From Streptomyces sp. NBC_00370 (lineage in GTDB: Bacteria; Actinomycetota; Actinomycetes; Streptomycetales; Streptomycetaceae), in the NCBI RefSeq assembly GCF_036084755.1, contig NZ_CP107968.1, positions 3,044,501-3,108,500 on the forward strand: a stretch of DNA of 64,000 nt. Direction: 5' to 3'. The position numbers were made by a program, and so were the translations under genes. Of the stretch, positions 34,868 through 43,478 are shown one piece after another. The notes under the pieces are model-generated. The model had not been told where the DNA came from and ran no database searches. It saw only the letters and a program-made list of their open reading frames with translations. Each line of letters starts with the position of its first letter. Within the stretch, counting starts at the first letter, position 1.

Positions 34868-36471
34868 TGTCGCTGATCAGTACGCTCGCCCGGCTGGAGG
34901 CGGTGGAGAGCGGCCGGGCCAGGCCGCTGACGACCGTCCGGCACCGCAGGATCTCCCCTGCGCCGCTGGTCCTCGTACCGCTCACCACAGCGGGCGAGGC
35001 GGGCGCGCCGCTCGGCGCGCTCGTCGGCACGGACCGCACGGCGCCACGGCTGCTGACGGTGGCCCAGCCGCGCGACCGCGACCTGCGGTTCGCGTTCCTC
35101 GCCGAGCTGGCCGACGCCGTACTGCCGTATCTGGAGTCGTACGCGGACGACGTGGAGCCGGCCGAGCGCAGCGAGAGCGACCCGGAGACGGGGAAGCGGG
35201 TCAAGGTCGAGGTGGAGCTGTGCGCCGACGCGCCGCAGCTGATCGTGCCGAACAGGCCGGGGGTCGACTTCGTACGGCTGCTGGGCCGTTCGATGCGGTT
35301 CCGGCGCACGGCGGAGGACGACCCGGACACCCCGTACCCGGCGCCGGCGCGGGTGCCGCTGCTCGGCCGCTGGCTGACGCACTACGGCGAGCGCGCCCGG
35401 GTGCCGGGCTCTTCGCTGCTGCCCGCCATGACGGATCTGCTGAACCGGCACTGGGCGACGGGCCAGTCGAATCTGGAGGACCAGCACCTGGGCGCGCTGC
35501 TCGCGTGGATCGACCCGCCGGACGGTCTCACGGGCGCCGAGGCGGCGCTCCGGGCCGAGCTGCGGCGGGACGCGACGGGGCAGCTGCTCTGCCCGCCGGC
35601 CGGGCCCGCCACGGACCCGGCGTTCGACAACCGGCTGCTGGCCCCGGCGATCGACCGCTACGACCGTGCGCGCCAGGCGCTGGCGTCCGCCGAGGAGGGC
35701 GCGTACGCCGACGAGCAGTTGGGCCGGCTGACGGCTGCCGAGCGCGACATCCGCGAGCTGCTGGCCGGTGTCATGCGGCCGACCTGGGACGCGGTGTGGC
35801 ACGGCCTCGACCTGCTGCGCGAGCTGCCGGAGGGCGCCCGTGTCACCGACCGCTGGACCCGCGACCGCTGGTCGTTCACCGGCCACCGGGACCGGGTGCG
35901 CGCGGGCGAGCCGCCGCAGCCCCGGCGCGACGACGCGGTGACGGCGGCGCGCAAGCTGGCGGCGCGCGAGAGCGCCCAGGCCCAGCTGGAGGCGCAGGAG
36001 GCGCTGGACGACCCGCTGGTGCTGGCGGGCCGCCGGCTGGCGGGCGAGGCGTTCGTCGGGGAGGTGACGGAGGTGGTGATGGCGTACAGCGAGAGCAAAC
36101 GCCCCGCGCCGCGTCCGCTGGTGACGGTGCGGACGGACGACGCGCCGCGGCTCGGTGAGCGGACGAAGGTGTACCGCTCGCTGGACGGCAAACCGCAGTC
36201 GGCGGAGTTCGTCGAGTCCCCGCCGGCCCCGGACGCGCAGGTGGTGCTGCGGCTGACCGACCGGATGGGCCGCAGCAAGGAGCCCGCGCCGGGATCCGTG
36301 CCGGAGAAGGGCGATCTGATCGCCTGGACGCTGTTCGAGCACGACCAGCGCGGCGGCGCGAAGCTGCCCGACCCCGAGGACACGCCGTGGACCCACGGCG
36401 GCCCTCCGGACACCGACCGGACCCCGACCCTGCCGGAGCCTGATCCGGTAACGGAGGAGGATCTGCTGTGA
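34867..36471 (+). CDS. unknown protein between nuclease and helicase
   Basis: 534 residues from ATG 34867, which overlaps the nuclease TGA; the longer upstream frame is only a shadow of the nuclease. No domain recognised. Charged, helical, with an N-terminal region reading LVLVPLTTAGEAGAPLGALVG and LRFAFLAELADAVLPYLESYADD. A middle segment is RWLTHYGERARVPGSSLLPAMTDLLNRHWATGQSNLEDQHLGALLAWIDPP, and a region near 410-440 could be a beta domain (VTVRTDDAPRLGERTKVYRS). Ends in GTGA shared with the helicase start. Its fixed place implies a structural or DNA-binding subunit. Confidence 0.72.
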   Translation: MSLISTLARLEAVESGRARPLTTVRHRRISPAPLVLVPLTTAGEAGAPLGALVGTDRTAPRLLTVAQPRDRDLRFAFLAELADAVLPYLESYADDVEPAERSESDPETGKRVKVEVELCADAPQLIVPNRPGVDFVRLLGRSMRFRRTAEDDPDTPYPAPARVPLLGRWLTHYGERARVPGSSLLPAMTDLLNRHWATGQSNLEDQHLGALLAWIDPPDGLTGAEAALRAELRRDATGQLLCPPAGPATDPAFDNRLLAPAIDRYDRARQALASAEEGAYADEQLGRLTAAERDIRELLAGVMRPTWDAVWHGLDLLRELPEGARVTDRWTRDRWSFTGHRDRVRAGEPPQPRRDDAVTAARKLAARESAQAQLEAQEALDDPLVLAGRRLAGEAFVGEVTEVVMAYSESKRPAPRPLVTVRTDDAPRLGERTKVYRSLDGKPQSAEFVESPPAPDAQVVLRLTDRMGRSKEPAPGSVPEKGDLIAWTLFEHDQRGGAKLPDPEDTPWTHGGPPDTDRTPTLPEPDPVTEEDLL

Positions 36472-37811
36472 CGGCCCCGCCCCTGACGTTCGACCCCAGC
36501 GCCGAAGCCACCCGCGCCACCGACGCGATCCTGTACGACACGCTGCACAGCGCGCATCGCGGGATCGTCGTGGACTCCCCGCCGGGCGCCGGCAAGTCGA
36601 CGCTCGTCGTGCGCGCGGCGCTGGAGCTGGCCGCGGCGGGCCGGCCGCTGATGATCGTCGCGCAGACGAACGCGCAGGTGGACGACTTGGTGACGCGGCT
36701 CGCCGAGAAGGACCCCGAGCTGCCGGTCGGCCGGCTGCACAGCAACGACCCCGATCCGTACGACAAGGTGCTGGACGAGCTGCCGGGCGTCCGCAAGTCG
36801 GCCAAGGCCGCCGATCTCGCCGGGCTCGACGTCGTCGTCTCCACGGCCGCGAAGTGGGCGCATGTGCAGGGCGTCGAGCCGTGGCGGCACGCGATCGTGG
36901 ACGAGGCGTACCAGATGCGGTCCGACGCGCTGCTGGCCGTCGCCGGGCTGTTCGAGCGGGCCCTGTTCGTCGGCGATCCCGGCCAGCTGGACCCGTTCAG
37001 CGTGGTGGGCGCCGAGCAGTGGGCGGGCCTGTCGTACGACCCCTCGGCGAGCGCGGTCTCGACGCTCCTCGCGCACAACCCGGAGCTGCCGCAGCACCGG
37101 CTGCCGGTCTCCTGGCGGCTGCCCGCGTCGGCGGCGCCGCTGGTGTCGGCCGCGTTCTACCCGTACACCCCGTTCCGCAGCGGCACCGGCGACGGCGACC
37201 GGCTGCTGGGTTTCACCGTCCCGTCCGACGGCTCGGGCCCCGACCGGGTGCTGGACGAGGCGGCGGCCTCCGGCTGGGGCCTGCTGGAGCTGCCCGCCCG
37301 CCGCACACCCCGTACGGACCCCGAGGCGGTACGGGCGGTGGCGACGGTCGTCCGCCGCCTGCTGGACCGCGGCGGCGCGGCGACCAGCGAACGCTCCGAC
37401 GAACCGGTCCCGCTGACGGCGGACCGTATCGCGGTCGGCACGGCCCACCGCGACCAGGCGGCGGCGGTCCGCGCCGCCCTCGCCGAGCTGGGCGTGACCG
37501 GCGTCGCCGTGGACACGGCGAACCGTCTGCAGGGCCGCGAGTTCGACGTCACGGTCGTCCTGCACCCGCTGTCGGGCCGCCCGGACGCCACGGCCTTCCA
37601 CCTGGAGACCGGCCGCCTCTGCGTCCTCGCCTCCCGCCACCGCCACGCCTGCATCGTGGTCTGCCGCGCCGGCGTCCCCGAACTGCTGGACGAACACCCC
37701 TCGACGGAACCGGTCCAGCTGGGCGTGACGGTCAAATTCCCGGACGGCTGGGAAGCGAACCACGCGGTGCTGGCGCACCTTTCCGCACACCGGGTGAACT
37801 GGACCCCATGA
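36468..37811 (+). CDS. SF1 (UPF1/Dna2-like) helicase, AAA-type ATPase
   Basis: 447 residues from GTG 36468, coupled to the preceding gene by GTGA. Motif I GAGKST (Lys43), Ia QTNAQVDDLV, motif II VDEAYQM (Asp144, Glu145), motif III VGDPGQLDP (~168-175), motif IV-like VSWRLP (~215), then DTANRLQGREFDVTVV and LASRHRHACIVV of motifs V and VI. This is the compact core of an SF1B-type helicase, close to the helicase half of Dna2. Its nuclease partner is the first gene of the operon, so the set is like a split Dna2 or AddAB. Substrate unknown. Confidence 0.85.
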   Translation: MTAPPLTFDPSAEATRATDAILYDTLHSAHRGIVVDSPPGAGKSTLVVRAALELAAAGRPLMIVAQTNAQVDDLVTRLAEKDPELPVGRLHSNDPDPYDKVLDELPGVRKSAKAADLAGLDVVVSTAAKWAHVQGVEPWRHAIVDEAYQMRSDALLAVAGLFERALFVGDPGQLDPFSVVGAEQWAGLSYDPSASAVSTLLAHNPELPQHRLPVSWRLPASAAPLVSAAFYPYTPFRSGTGDGDRLLGFTVPSDGSGPDRVLDEAAASGWGLLELPARRTPRTDPEAVRAVATVVRRLLDRGGAATSERSDEPVPLTADRIAVGTAHRDQAAAVRAALAELGVTGVAVDTANRLQGREFDVTVVLHPLSGRPDATAFHLETGRLCVLASRHRHACIVVCRAGVPELLDEHPSTEPVQLGVTVKFPDGWEANHAVLAHLSAHRVNWTP

Positions 37812-37895
37812 GGCGTACTTGCGCCGGGTTGGACAATGGACGGTGGCCGAGCAGCACCTGACCGACATCGGCAGGCACGAGCAGGAGGAAAACAC

Positions 37896-38246
37896 ATGCG
37901 GGATCCCGAGCGGAGCGAGCGGCGGCGGCTGCGGCCCGCGCCTCTCCTCTTCGAGCCCTCCGAGGCGGTGGCCGACGCGGAGCACTTCTTCGACCTGGAG
38001 TCCATCGACGACCCCGCCGCCCTGCTCACCCGGGCCACGGAGCTGACGCTCGCGTTCCGCGCGGCCACCGACCGGGCCGTCGAGTTCCAGGCGGTCGCGG
38101 CGGCCCAGCTCGCCGATCCGCGGCGGTTCGACCGGCTGACGGCCGCGGACATCGCCGAGCGCGCGGAGTGGACGGAGGACTACGCGAAGCGGATGGTCGA
38201 ATTCGGCCGTGACCTGCTGCGCGGCGAGGGTCTCGCGGAGAAGTGA
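37896..38246 (+). CDS. small helical protein downstream of the helicase operon
   Basis: 116 residues from ATG 37896, preceded by GGAGG. The sequence PSEAVADAEHFFDLESIDDPAALLTRATELTLAFRAATDRAVEFQAVAAAQLADPRRFDRLTAADIAERAEWTEDYAKRMVEFGRDLLRGEGL is helical; the end resembles an HTH-like turn (RLTAADIAERAEWTEDYAKRMV). It may be a separate transcription unit, 84 bp after the helicase. Function unknown. Confidence 0.7.
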   Translation: MRDPERSERRRLRPAPLLFEPSEAVADAEHFFDLESIDDPAALLTRATELTLAFRAATDRAVEFQAVAAAQLADPRRFDRLTAADIAERAEWTEDYAKRMVEFGRDLLRGEGLAEK

Positions 38247-38465
38247 CCGGCCGGGCGACCCGGCCGTCACCCGTCACCGGCACGGCGACTGCCTCCGAGC
38301 GGCCCCGTGGCCGCCTGTGACAGGTCTCGTGGCGGGCCCTGACCGGCCCGCCAACCACTCATATGGCATATGCCGGGACGTAGGTTACCCCCGGGCACCG
38401 CGCTCTGTCCCGGCTTCGGGAAACTCTCAGATACAGAACCGTTACTGCCGGTAGATCTTGTTGCC

Positions 38466-39128
38466 ATGACCGCATGGCTACGAGATGAATCCCCGCTGAG
38501 CCCCGGCACGAGTGACGACGAGCGCCGGACCGACATCTTCGGCCTCCTCCGCGACGAGGGCTCCCACCAGACCGGTCAGGTCACCCCTGCCGGTGCGGAC
38601 TGGCTCGCCTCGGCCGGTCCCTGTCCCCGGTCCACCCTCTCCCTCTGGGCGGCCCGGCCGACCGCACCCGGCGTGCTGCCCTGCGGCTCCGCCTTCGACG
38701 TGGTGAACACCCCCGCGATGTTCGGCCGCCGGATGCTGGACCGGCTCTGGGGCGAGGGCCCCGGGTCGGGGCCCGTCGCGGTGCACCGGGGCAGGACGCT
38801 GCTCTTCGCCGCCCCCGGCACCGCCCAGCGGTTACCCGCCCTGCTGTCCTGGGAGGAGTGGGGCTGCGCGGCCGACGACGAGGGCCAGGAGGCCGGCGTA
38901 CCGCCGCTGCTGTGCCACGGCACCGGCGACGCCGTGACCGTACCCCCGCTCACCCCGGGCGCGACCGGGGCCGCCGCGGGACCCCGCTGGGTGGTGGCGC
39001 CGGACACCCGGCACCCCTGGCTGCCGGGGCCCGAGGTGCTGCTGTGGGCCTGTGTGCGGGCGGTCCGCTCGGCGGCCCGTGCGACGCTCGCCACAACGGC
39101 GGGGCGGCTGCCGCGCTCCTGCTCGTGA
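38466..39128 (+). CDS. conserved actinobacterial protein, possibly prim-pol-like; TTA codon
   Basis: 220 residues from ATG 38466 (MTAWLRDESPLSPG). Contains blocks seen in Streptomyces proteins labelled bifunctional primase/polymerase N-terminal type: PCPRSTLSLWAARPTAPGVLPCGSAFDVVNTPAMFGRRMLD and PVAVHRGRTLLFAAPGTAQRLPALLSWEEWG, then RWVVAPDTRHPWLPGPEVLLWACVRAVR. No catalytic acidic motif of a polymerase is clear, so the family name is doubtful. A TTA leucine codon lies at 38832-38834 (AQRLPALL), predicting dependence on bldA tRNA. Sits 107 bp before tRNA-Lys. Confidence 0.65.
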   Translation: MTAWLRDESPLSPGTSDDERRTDIFGLLRDEGSHQTGQVTPAGADWLASAGPCPRSTLSLWAARPTAPGVLPCGSAFDVVNTPAMFGRRMLDRLWGEGPGSGPVAVHRGRTLLFAAPGTAQRLPALLSWEEWGCAADDEGQEAGVPPLLCHGTGDAVTVPPLTPGATGAAAGPRWVVAPDTRHPWLPGPEVLLWACVRAVRSAARATLATTAGRLPRSCS

Positions 39129-39235
39129 CCGTTCCGCCGGACCCGCCCTGACCACGGCATACGGCCTCGGATGCGGCCTCCGTAACCGATTTTTCTTCCG
39201 GCCGATCCGGGTGCTAAGGTCTACGACGTCAGCAA

Positions 39236-39309
39236 GCGCCGCTAGCTCAGTTGGTTAGAGCAGCTGACTCTTAATCAGCGGGTCCGGGGTTCGAGTCCCT
39301 GGCGGCGCA
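39236..39309 (+). tRNA. tRNA-Lys (anticodon CTT), copy 1
   Basis: 74 nt. Acceptor GCGCCGC/GCGGCGC, anticodon stem GCTGA/TCAGC with loop CTCTTAA (anticodon CTT), T-stem CGGGG/CCCTG with loop TTCGAGT, discriminator A. Identical to 62978-63051. Confidence 0.96.
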
Positions 39310-39315
39310 CAGACA

Positions 39316-39353
39316 GGGAGAAGGCCTCTCGCTCCGGCGAGGGGCCTTCTCCC
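39316..39353 (+). terminator. terminator of tRNA-Lys copy 1
   Basis: Stem of up to 17 bp with one or two mismatches (39316-39332 with 39337-39353), loop TCCG. Also lies at the end of the minus-strand protease gene. Confidence 0.8.
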
Positions 39354-39366
39354 GTCCTGCCATCGC

Positions 39367-40629
39367 TTACTCCGGCGGGCTCGTCGTGATCTTCACCGTG
39401 TACGCGCCGGTCGACGTCCGGTCCGCCACCTCCACCGTGATCCGCTCGCCGTTCCCCGGGACGGTGAAGGTCTCGCCCACCCCCAGCGGCGCGTCGGCCA
39501 GCGGCGGATACACCGACCGGTCCCAGCACGCCTCGCTGTGCGGATGCGTGTCCACCACCTCGATGGGCCCGCCGCCCGACGCCGTACCGCCGCGCACCTT
39601 GTAGATCAGCACGCCCTCGGTGCAGGTGTGCGCGTCGTTGCCGGTCGCCGCCCGCGCCTCGATCGCCACCGCACTCTCCGCGCCGGTCCTGACCACCGCG
39701 AGCCGGGTCCCGGCGCGCCCGCCGACAGCCGGCGCCGCCGCGATCGGCTCCAGCGTCAGCAGGGTGGTGCCGGTCGGCCGGACGCAGCGCACCTGGCGCG
39801 GGTCCAGCCAGCCCATCTTCCACTTGTGCCAGCCGAAGAAGTCGGGCGCGAGGCCGAACTGGCTGCCCATCACGTCCCAGTCGCCGACGTACGTGTCCCA
39901 GTCGCCCTTGCCGTCGGCCGGCCGGTGGTAGAGGTCGGCCAGGTCGAAGACATGCCCGGTCTCGTGGGCCAGCACATTGCGGTCCGGCGGATGCCGTTCG
40001 AAGACGGTGACGGCGCGCTTGATGTCCGTACCGTCCGCCCGCATCGGCGCGTCGAAGTTGACGACCTTCGTGGCGTCCGAGTCGACCCCCGGCGCGTCCG
40101 GGTCGGCGACCAGATAGACCAGGTCGTACTTGGAGAAGTCGACGCCGGGGTCGGACACGCGCAGCGCGTCGCGCAGATACGCGGCGCGGTCCACCGGGTC
40201 CCAGTCACGCGTTATGCGGTACGAGGTCGACGGGTGCGGCATCGTCAGCCAGCGCTTCCCCGGGTGTACGCGCAGCGCGAACTTCCCGTACGAGGCCCGC
40301 TCGTAGAACTGGCTGGTGGCGGGGAAGTGGTCGGCGACCAGGTCGCGCGGCTCGGTCAGCGGCCGGGAGTCGGGGAAGGACAGGAAGATCATCACGGCGT
40401 CGAGCGCGTGGTCGGGGCGGGGGTAGGCGTTGTTCCAGGTGTCGAGCCCCGCCGAGTGGTGCACGGGGGTCCTGGGCAGCGCGCAGGCACCCATCGACGT
40501 GGGCGTCGCGGCCACGGTCGGCCCGGCGACCAGCGAGGTGGCGGCGAGCGCCATGAGGGAGGTCAGGGCGGCCGCGACGCTGCGCAGCCGCGGCCGGTCC
40601 ACTCCCCCGGGTGTCTGCTGACGCTCCAC
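39367..40629 (-). CDS. secreted M6-type zinc metalloprotease
   Basis: 420 residues from GTG 40629 with GGAGG upstream. Signal peptide ~16-41 (ends TVAA). Zinc motif HETGH at residues 222-226 (NVLAHETGHVFDLADLYH), the M6/immune-inhibitor-A-like class, with downstream DWDVMGSQFGLAPDFFGWHKWKMGWL containing the typical Met turn. C-terminal beta sandwich (TGTTLLTLEPIAAA; EGVLIYKVRGG). Secreted protease; neighbour of tRNA-Lys. No adjacent inhibitor. Confidence 0.87.
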   Translation of the reverse strand: MERQQTPGGVDRPRLRSVAAALTSLMALAATSLVAGPTVAATPTSMGACALPRTPVHHSAGLDTWNNAYPRPDHALDAVMIFLSFPDSRPLTEPRDLVADHFPATSQFYERASYGKFALRVHPGKRWLTMPHPSTSYRITRDWDPVDRAAYLRDALRVSDPGVDFSKYDLVYLVADPDAPGVDSDATKVVNFDAPMRADGTDIKRAVTVFERHPPDRNVLAHETGHVFDLADLYHRPADGKGDWDTYVGDWDVMGSQFGLAPDFFGWHKWKMGWLDPRQVRCVRPTGTTLLTLEPIAAAPAVGGRAGTRLAVVRTGAESAVAIEARAATGNDAHTCTEGVLIYKVRGGTASGGGPIEVVDTHPHSEACWDRSVYPPLADAPLGVGETFTVPGNGERITVEVADRTSTGAYTVKITTSPPE

Positions 40630-40954
40630 GTCGACCTCCGGCTACGGAATGCGGGACACCTCACCCACCTTGTTCTGGTTTCGGATGGAATGCCCTGTTC
40701 CAATGCCCCAATCGAGTGGGGAGCCCGACACCCCGGGGTTACACGGAAAGTCACAACCGATCACGAGGCGGCCGGCCTGGGCCACAGCCGCGCAGAAACG
40801 ATCGTCCGATGACAGATCGTCGGCGCTCCGTTATCCCGTTCATCACGACGGAGCTGGAACGGGCCCCCTCAAAACCTCTATGATCGGCACACTTTCCCGG
40901 CCCCGAAAGGCCCGACCACCCCTGTACGACACGACTGCACCGCGGGAGCGAGCC
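40630..40954. promoter_or_regulatory. upstream region of the c-di-GMP gene (325 bp)
   Basis: An in-frame ORF continues upstream to 40649, but the codon pattern becomes irregular and no ribosome site supports those starts. The stretch probably holds divergent promoters for the protease and the c-di-GMP protein. In S. coelicolor cdgA is a BldD target; no strong BldD site could be read here. Confidence 0.5.
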
Positions 40955-42922
40955 GTGAGCGCAACCTCCGAAGGGCCGCGATCAGCGGCAGTCGCAGCGC
41001 CCGGTGACACCCAGCCGTCCGTCGGTGACACACCCCCGTCCGTTACGGAGCGTCACCCGGTAGGGAGAACAGCCACGGCCAGAGCGACGGCAGGCGGATC
41101 GGCGGCAGCCCGAACACCGTCCGAGCTGCGCGACTACCGCGCCGCGTTCCAGGCCGCCCAGCTCGCGATGGCAGTGCTGGACCACGACGGCGCCGTCGTC
41201 AGCGCCAACGAAGCGCTCGGCGAACTGCTCGGCACCGAGCCGGCCGCGCTGCGCGAGCAGCCGGCCGCCGACCTGGTCGACCTGGCGTCGGACGCCCGTA
41301 CGTGGCACGCGTACCACGAGGTGCTGGGCGGCCGGCGGGCCCGCTTCCGCTGCACCCGGCGGCTGAAGCACGCGGAGGGCCGCGCGCTGTGGGCCGAGGT
41401 CACCGTCGCGCCCGTACCCGAGAGCGAGAGCGTGCTGCTGTCGATCGCCGACATCAGCGACCGGCGCGAACTCCAGGCGCGGCTGCGCCACTTGCAGATG
41501 CACGACCCGGTCACGCGGCTGCCCAACCGGGCGCTGTTCTTCGAACGGCTGTCCTCGACGCTGGGCGCCTCGCCGTACGAGAACGACGAGACGGCCGGTG
41601 AGTTCGGCGATTTCGGCGAGGGCGGCGCCGATGGCAGAACAGGGCGGATCGGTCTCTGCTACCTGGACCTGGACGGCTTCAAGGCCGTCAACGACACCCT
41701 CGGACACCGCGTCGGCGACCGGCTGCTGGCCGCCGTGGCGGGCCGGCTCACCGAGTGCGCCGACCACGACAGCCGCACCCGCAGCGGTAACCACCTGGTC
41801 GCGCGCCTCGGCGGCGACGAGTTCGGCATCCTCGTCGAGGACTCCACCGGCACGGAACAGCTGACCGCCCTCGCCCGCTCCGTACTGGCCGCGCTCCAGC
41901 TCCCGTTCGACCTCGCCGGACAGCGGCTCTCCGTCTCCGCCTCGATCGGCGTCGTCGAACGCACCGCGGCCGGCACGACACCGACCGCCCTGATGCAGGC
42001 CGCCGACACCACGCTGTACTGGGCGAAGGCGGACGGCAAGGCCCGCTGGACGCTCTTCGACCCGGAGCGCAACGCCCACCGGATGACCCGTCAGGCGCTC
42101 TCCTCCACCCTGCGTCCCGCGGTCGAGCGGGAGGAGTTCGTACTGGAGTACCAGCCGCTGGTGGGCATGGCCGACGGGACCGTACGGGGCGTGGAGGCCC
42201 TGGTCCGCTGGAACCACCCCCAGTTCGGCACCCTCGCGCCGAACCGCTTCATCGGCATCGCCGAGGAGGACGGCTCGATCGTGCAGCTCGGTGGCTGGGT
42301 GCTGCGTACGGCCTGCCGCCAGGCCAGACAGTGGCAACAGGAACACCCGGACGACGAGCCCCTGTTCGTGAGCGTCAACGTCGCCGTACGGCAGGTGTGG
42401 GACTCCGACCTGGTGTCCGACGTGGCGGAGATCCTGGCCGAGACGGGCCTGTCACCGGCCCTGCTCCAACTGGAGCTGACGGAGTCGGCGGTGATGGGCT
42501 CGGCGGGCCGCCCGCTCCAAGCACTGCAAGCGCTCAGCGAGATGGGCGTACGGATCGCCATCGACGACTTCGGCACGGGCTACTCGAACCTGGCCTACCT
42601 CAGCCGTCTCCCGGTCTCCGTCCTGAAACTGGACGGCTCCTTCGTCCGCGGCTTCCGCTACGACGAGGGCGCCCACCCGAGCCCGGCGGACGAGATGATC
42701 GTCGAGGCCCTGGTCCAACTCGCCCACCGCCTGGGCCTGACGGTCACCGCCGAATGCGTCGAAACGGCAGGCCAGGCGGAACGCCTGCGCGGCATCGGCT
42801 GCGACACGGGCCAGGGCTGGCTCTACTCCCGCGCGGTGTCCCCGGACCGCATCACCCGCCTCCTGACAGACCGCACGAGAGACACCGCACGGACACCCGT
42901 CATCACCCCCCAACGCGTCTGA
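40955..42922 (+). CDS. cdgA: PAS-GGDEF-EAL c-di-GMP protein (CdgA-like)
   Basis: 655 residues from GTG 40955 (GGGAG upstream); ATG 40880 is an alternative. A disordered start, then a PAS domain (~48-165, LRDYRAAFQAAQLAMAVLDHDGAVVSANEALGELLG). GGDEF domain has intact GGDEF at 286-290, and the EAL domain at 414-416 (GVEALVRWNHP) with DDFGTGYSN and KLDGSF intact. So both synthesis and degradation of c-di-GMP look possible. The allosteric I-site RxxD before GGDEF is absent (RSGN). The call to CdgA rests on domain order and the location ~27 kb from adpA-orn, as in S. coelicolor. Confidence 0.82.
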   Translation: MSATSEGPRSAAVAAPGDTQPSVGDTPPSVTERHPVGRTATARATAGGSAAARTPSELRDYRAAFQAAQLAMAVLDHDGAVVSANEALGELLGTEPAALREQPAADLVDLASDARTWHAYHEVLGGRRARFRCTRRLKHAEGRALWAEVTVAPVPESESVLLSIADISDRRELQARLRHLQMHDPVTRLPNRALFFERLSSTLGASPYENDETAGEFGDFGEGGADGRTGRIGLCYLDLDGFKAVNDTLGHRVGDRLLAAVAGRLTECADHDSRTRSGNHLVARLGGDEFGILVEDSTGTEQLTALARSVLAALQLPFDLAGQRLSVSASIGVVERTAAGTTPTALMQAADTTLYWAKADGKARWTLFDPERNAHRMTRQALSSTLRPAVEREEFVLEYQPLVGMADGTVRGVEALVRWNHPQFGTLAPNRFIGIAEEDGSIVQLGGWVLRTACRQARQWQQEHPDDEPLFVSVNVAVRQVWDSDLVSDVAEILAETGLSPALLQLELTESAVMGSAGRPLQALQALSEMGVRIAIDDFGTGYSNLAYLSRLPVSVLKLDGSFVRGFRYDEGAHPSPADEMIVEALVQLAHRLGLTVTAECVETAGQAERLRGIGCDTGQGWLYSRAVSPDRITRLLTDRTRDTARTPVITPQRV

Positions 42923-42990
42923 CCACCGCCGTCGTCGCCGTCGGGATATGAGTGGCCCGACCGCATGCCCGATCGTTAGCCTCGGCTCCC

Positions 42991-43428
42991 ATGAACCAAC
43001 GGCGGCGAAAGAAGCTCACCCGACGTCTCTTCGCAGCGATCCTGGAGGGCGACACCACCGCTGTGAAGACACTCCTCCGCGCCGGGATCGACCCGAACCG
43101 ACCGGACAGCCAGGGCACCACCCCGCTGTACGAGGCGTCCGTGAACGGCAAACCCGAGATCGCCCACCTGCTCCTCCTGGCCGGCGCCACCCCGAACACC
43201 GAAAGCACCGGCCCGGGCGCGGAAGGCACCCCACTGTGCGCGGCCGCCTCCTGGGGCCACACAGAAACGGTCCGCACCCTGCTGACCCACGGCGCCGACC
43301 CGAACCTCCCCGAGGACCACGGCACAGGCTGGACCCCATTGAGGTGGGCAAACCACGACCCCCACCCCGAAACGGCGGATCTCCTGACCGCATGGGGAGC
43401 CACGCCCGCAACAGACGCTGGCGCGTGA
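42991..43428 (+). CDS. ankyrin-repeat protein
   Basis: 145 residues from ATG 42991. About four ankyrin repeats: KLTRRLFAAILEGDTTAVKTLLRAGIDPN; DSQGTTPLYEASVNGKPEIAHLLLLAGATPN; GTPLCAAASWGHTETVRTLLTHGADPN; GWTPLRWANHDPHPETADLLTAWGATP. No signal peptide. A protein-interaction module of unknown target. A short soluble ankyrin protein, in the same direction as its neighbours. Confidence 0.88.
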   Translation: MNQRRRKKLTRRLFAAILEGDTTAVKTLLRAGIDPNRPDSQGTTPLYEASVNGKPEIAHLLLLAGATPNTESTGPGAEGTPLCAAASWGHTETVRTLLTHGADPNLPEDHGTGWTPLRWANHDPHPETADLLTAWGATPATDAGA

Positions 43429-43478
43429 CGCTCCGGGCGTCCTGTCGGCCTTCCCTCACGCGCCGTACGCTGCTGCTC

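Noticed and set aside
33511..38270. Very long minus-strand ORFs (870-961 codons) opposite the nuclease/helicase operon
   Set aside because: They mirror the GC-rich third positions of the plus-strand genes. The translations are Arg/Gly/Ala-rich without domains, while plus-strand frames have clear motifs.
40749..40764. Possible BldD site (AGTCAC, five bases, ATCAC) before cdgA
   Set aside because: Half-sites match loosely and the spacing is not convincing; a binding test would be needed.
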